Positions 63,574-64,000 of a DNA stretch of 64,000 bases are shown piece by piece. Position numbers and translations under genes: made by a program. The number at the start of each line of letters is the position of its first letter. The first letter of the stretch is position 1. The stretch is from Sphingomonas sp. 3P27F8. GTDB lineage: Bacteria; Pseudomonadota; Alphaproteobacteria; Sphingomonadales; Sphingomonadaceae. Below the pieces are notes generated by a model. It ran no database searches. It was not told where the DNA came from and saw nothing but the letters and a program-made list of their open reading frames with translations. The DNA lies in contig NZ_SCNL01000005.1 of assembly GCF_005502745.1 (NCBI RefSeq), positions 186,001-250,000 of the forward strand. Direction: 5' to 3'.

Positions 63574-64000
63574 TCACAGCGCCTTGAGCAGCGCTTCGAT
63601 ATCGTCCATCGACAGGACGCTGATCGCATTGGCGTCCGGCGCGATGCGCTTCACCATCGGGCCGAGCACCTTGCCGCCGAATTCGATGAATGTGCCGACA
63701 CCCGCTTCCTGCATCGCCAGCACCGATTCGCGCCAGCGGACCATGCCGGTCACCTGCCGCACCAGGCCGGTGCGGATCGTCTCGACATCGCTCACCGCGC
63801 GGGCATCGACGTTGCAGTAGAGCGGCACCAGCGGGGCGCTCAGCCGCGCCTCGCCAAGCGCCTTTTCCATGGCGTCGGCGGCAGGCTGCATCAGCGGGCA
63901 GTGGAACGGCGCGGAGACGGGGAGCAGCAGGGCGCGCTTGGCCCCGTGCTCTTTCGCGATGGCTATGGCCCGATCGATCGCGTCCTTATGGCCGCTGATG
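63574..64000 (-). CDS. fabD: Malonyl-CoA:ACP transacylase FabD (C-terminal part, runs off the right edge)
   Basis: About 141 C-terminal residues are visible. The stretch ALLLPVSAPFHCPLMQPAA holds the active-site His of FabD, and FIEFGGKVLGPMVKRI is a conserved late motif. FabD loads malonyl groups on ACP. The catalytic Ser and start lie beyond the window. It is the first visible gene of the fabD-fabG-acpP-fabF-mltG cluster. Confidence 0.95.
   Translation of the reverse strand, partial: ISGHKDAIDRAIAIAKEHGAKRALLLPVSAPFHCPLMQPAADAMEKALGEARLSAPLVPLYCNVDARAVSDVETIRTGLVRQVTGMVRWRESVLAMQEAGVGTFIEFGGKVLGPMVKRIAPDANAISVLSMDDIEALLKAL

Noticed and set aside
1..64000. CRISPR arrays, rRNA genes and insertion sequences
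   Set aside because: No regularly spaced repeats, no rRNA sequence, and no transposase with flanking inverted repeats were seen.

Overview
The window looks like a chromosome segment of a sphingomonad (Sphingomonas or a close relative, Alphaproteobacteria). The DNA is GC-rich. The right-hand part has complete housekeeping genes typical of that group: an Entner-Doudoroff operon (zwf-pgl-edd-glk-eda), a PopZ-like DUF2497 gene next to tolC, and a fabD-fabG-acpP-fabF-mltG cluster. The assignment rests on gene content and protein character, not on a database search.

Bases 1 to about 29400 are accessory DNA, most simply read as one end of an integrated conjugative element. The left 8.2 kb is an F-type type IV secretion operon on the minus strand (traA-traL-traE-traK-traB-dsbC-traV-traC-orf-trbI), cut by the window edge. 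A divergent XRE regulator follows, with repeated operator-like sequences. Then come a frameshifted gene of unknown function and a DUF2971-like gene.

Bases 12.8-29.2 kb hold three multi-gene systems, nearly all on the plus strand with overlapping start and stop codons. (1) A ubiquitin-like conjugation operon: a ComEC-like metallo-beta-lactamase-fold protein, one polypeptide with E2, E1 and JAB/JAMM domains, a four-helix membrane protein, and a second metallo-beta-lactamase-fold protein with an altered metal motif. (2) A His-Xaa-Ser (Hxs) peptide-modification locus: a secreted DRGH nuclease, a small protein, two radical SAM enzymes (HxsB, HxsC), the repeat protein HxsA, a membrane-anchored TIGR03982-like protein and a MauG-like di-haem lipoprotein. 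(3) A TerY-P-type triad: vWA protein, PP2C phosphatase and a kinase with zinc knuckle and helix-hairpin-helix. The island ends with an AlpA-like excisionase/regulator, a tandem 11-bp repeat and a tRNA-Arg(ACG) gene whose 3' end faces the island, the classical integration site. No integrase is visible.

From 29.5 kb rightward the genes are core: hemB with two acetyltransferases, a diacylglycerol-kinase-like protein, a MATE pump, valS, an S9 peptidase, DUF2497, tolC, an isoaspartyl methyltransferase-like protein, tRNA-Cys, a flavinylation cluster (PepSY-DUF2271-DUF4198-apbE), pyrG, secG, a MarR regulator, argC, the Entner-Doudoroff operon, proB, purF, mltG and the type II fatty-acid synthesis genes, ending inside fabD.
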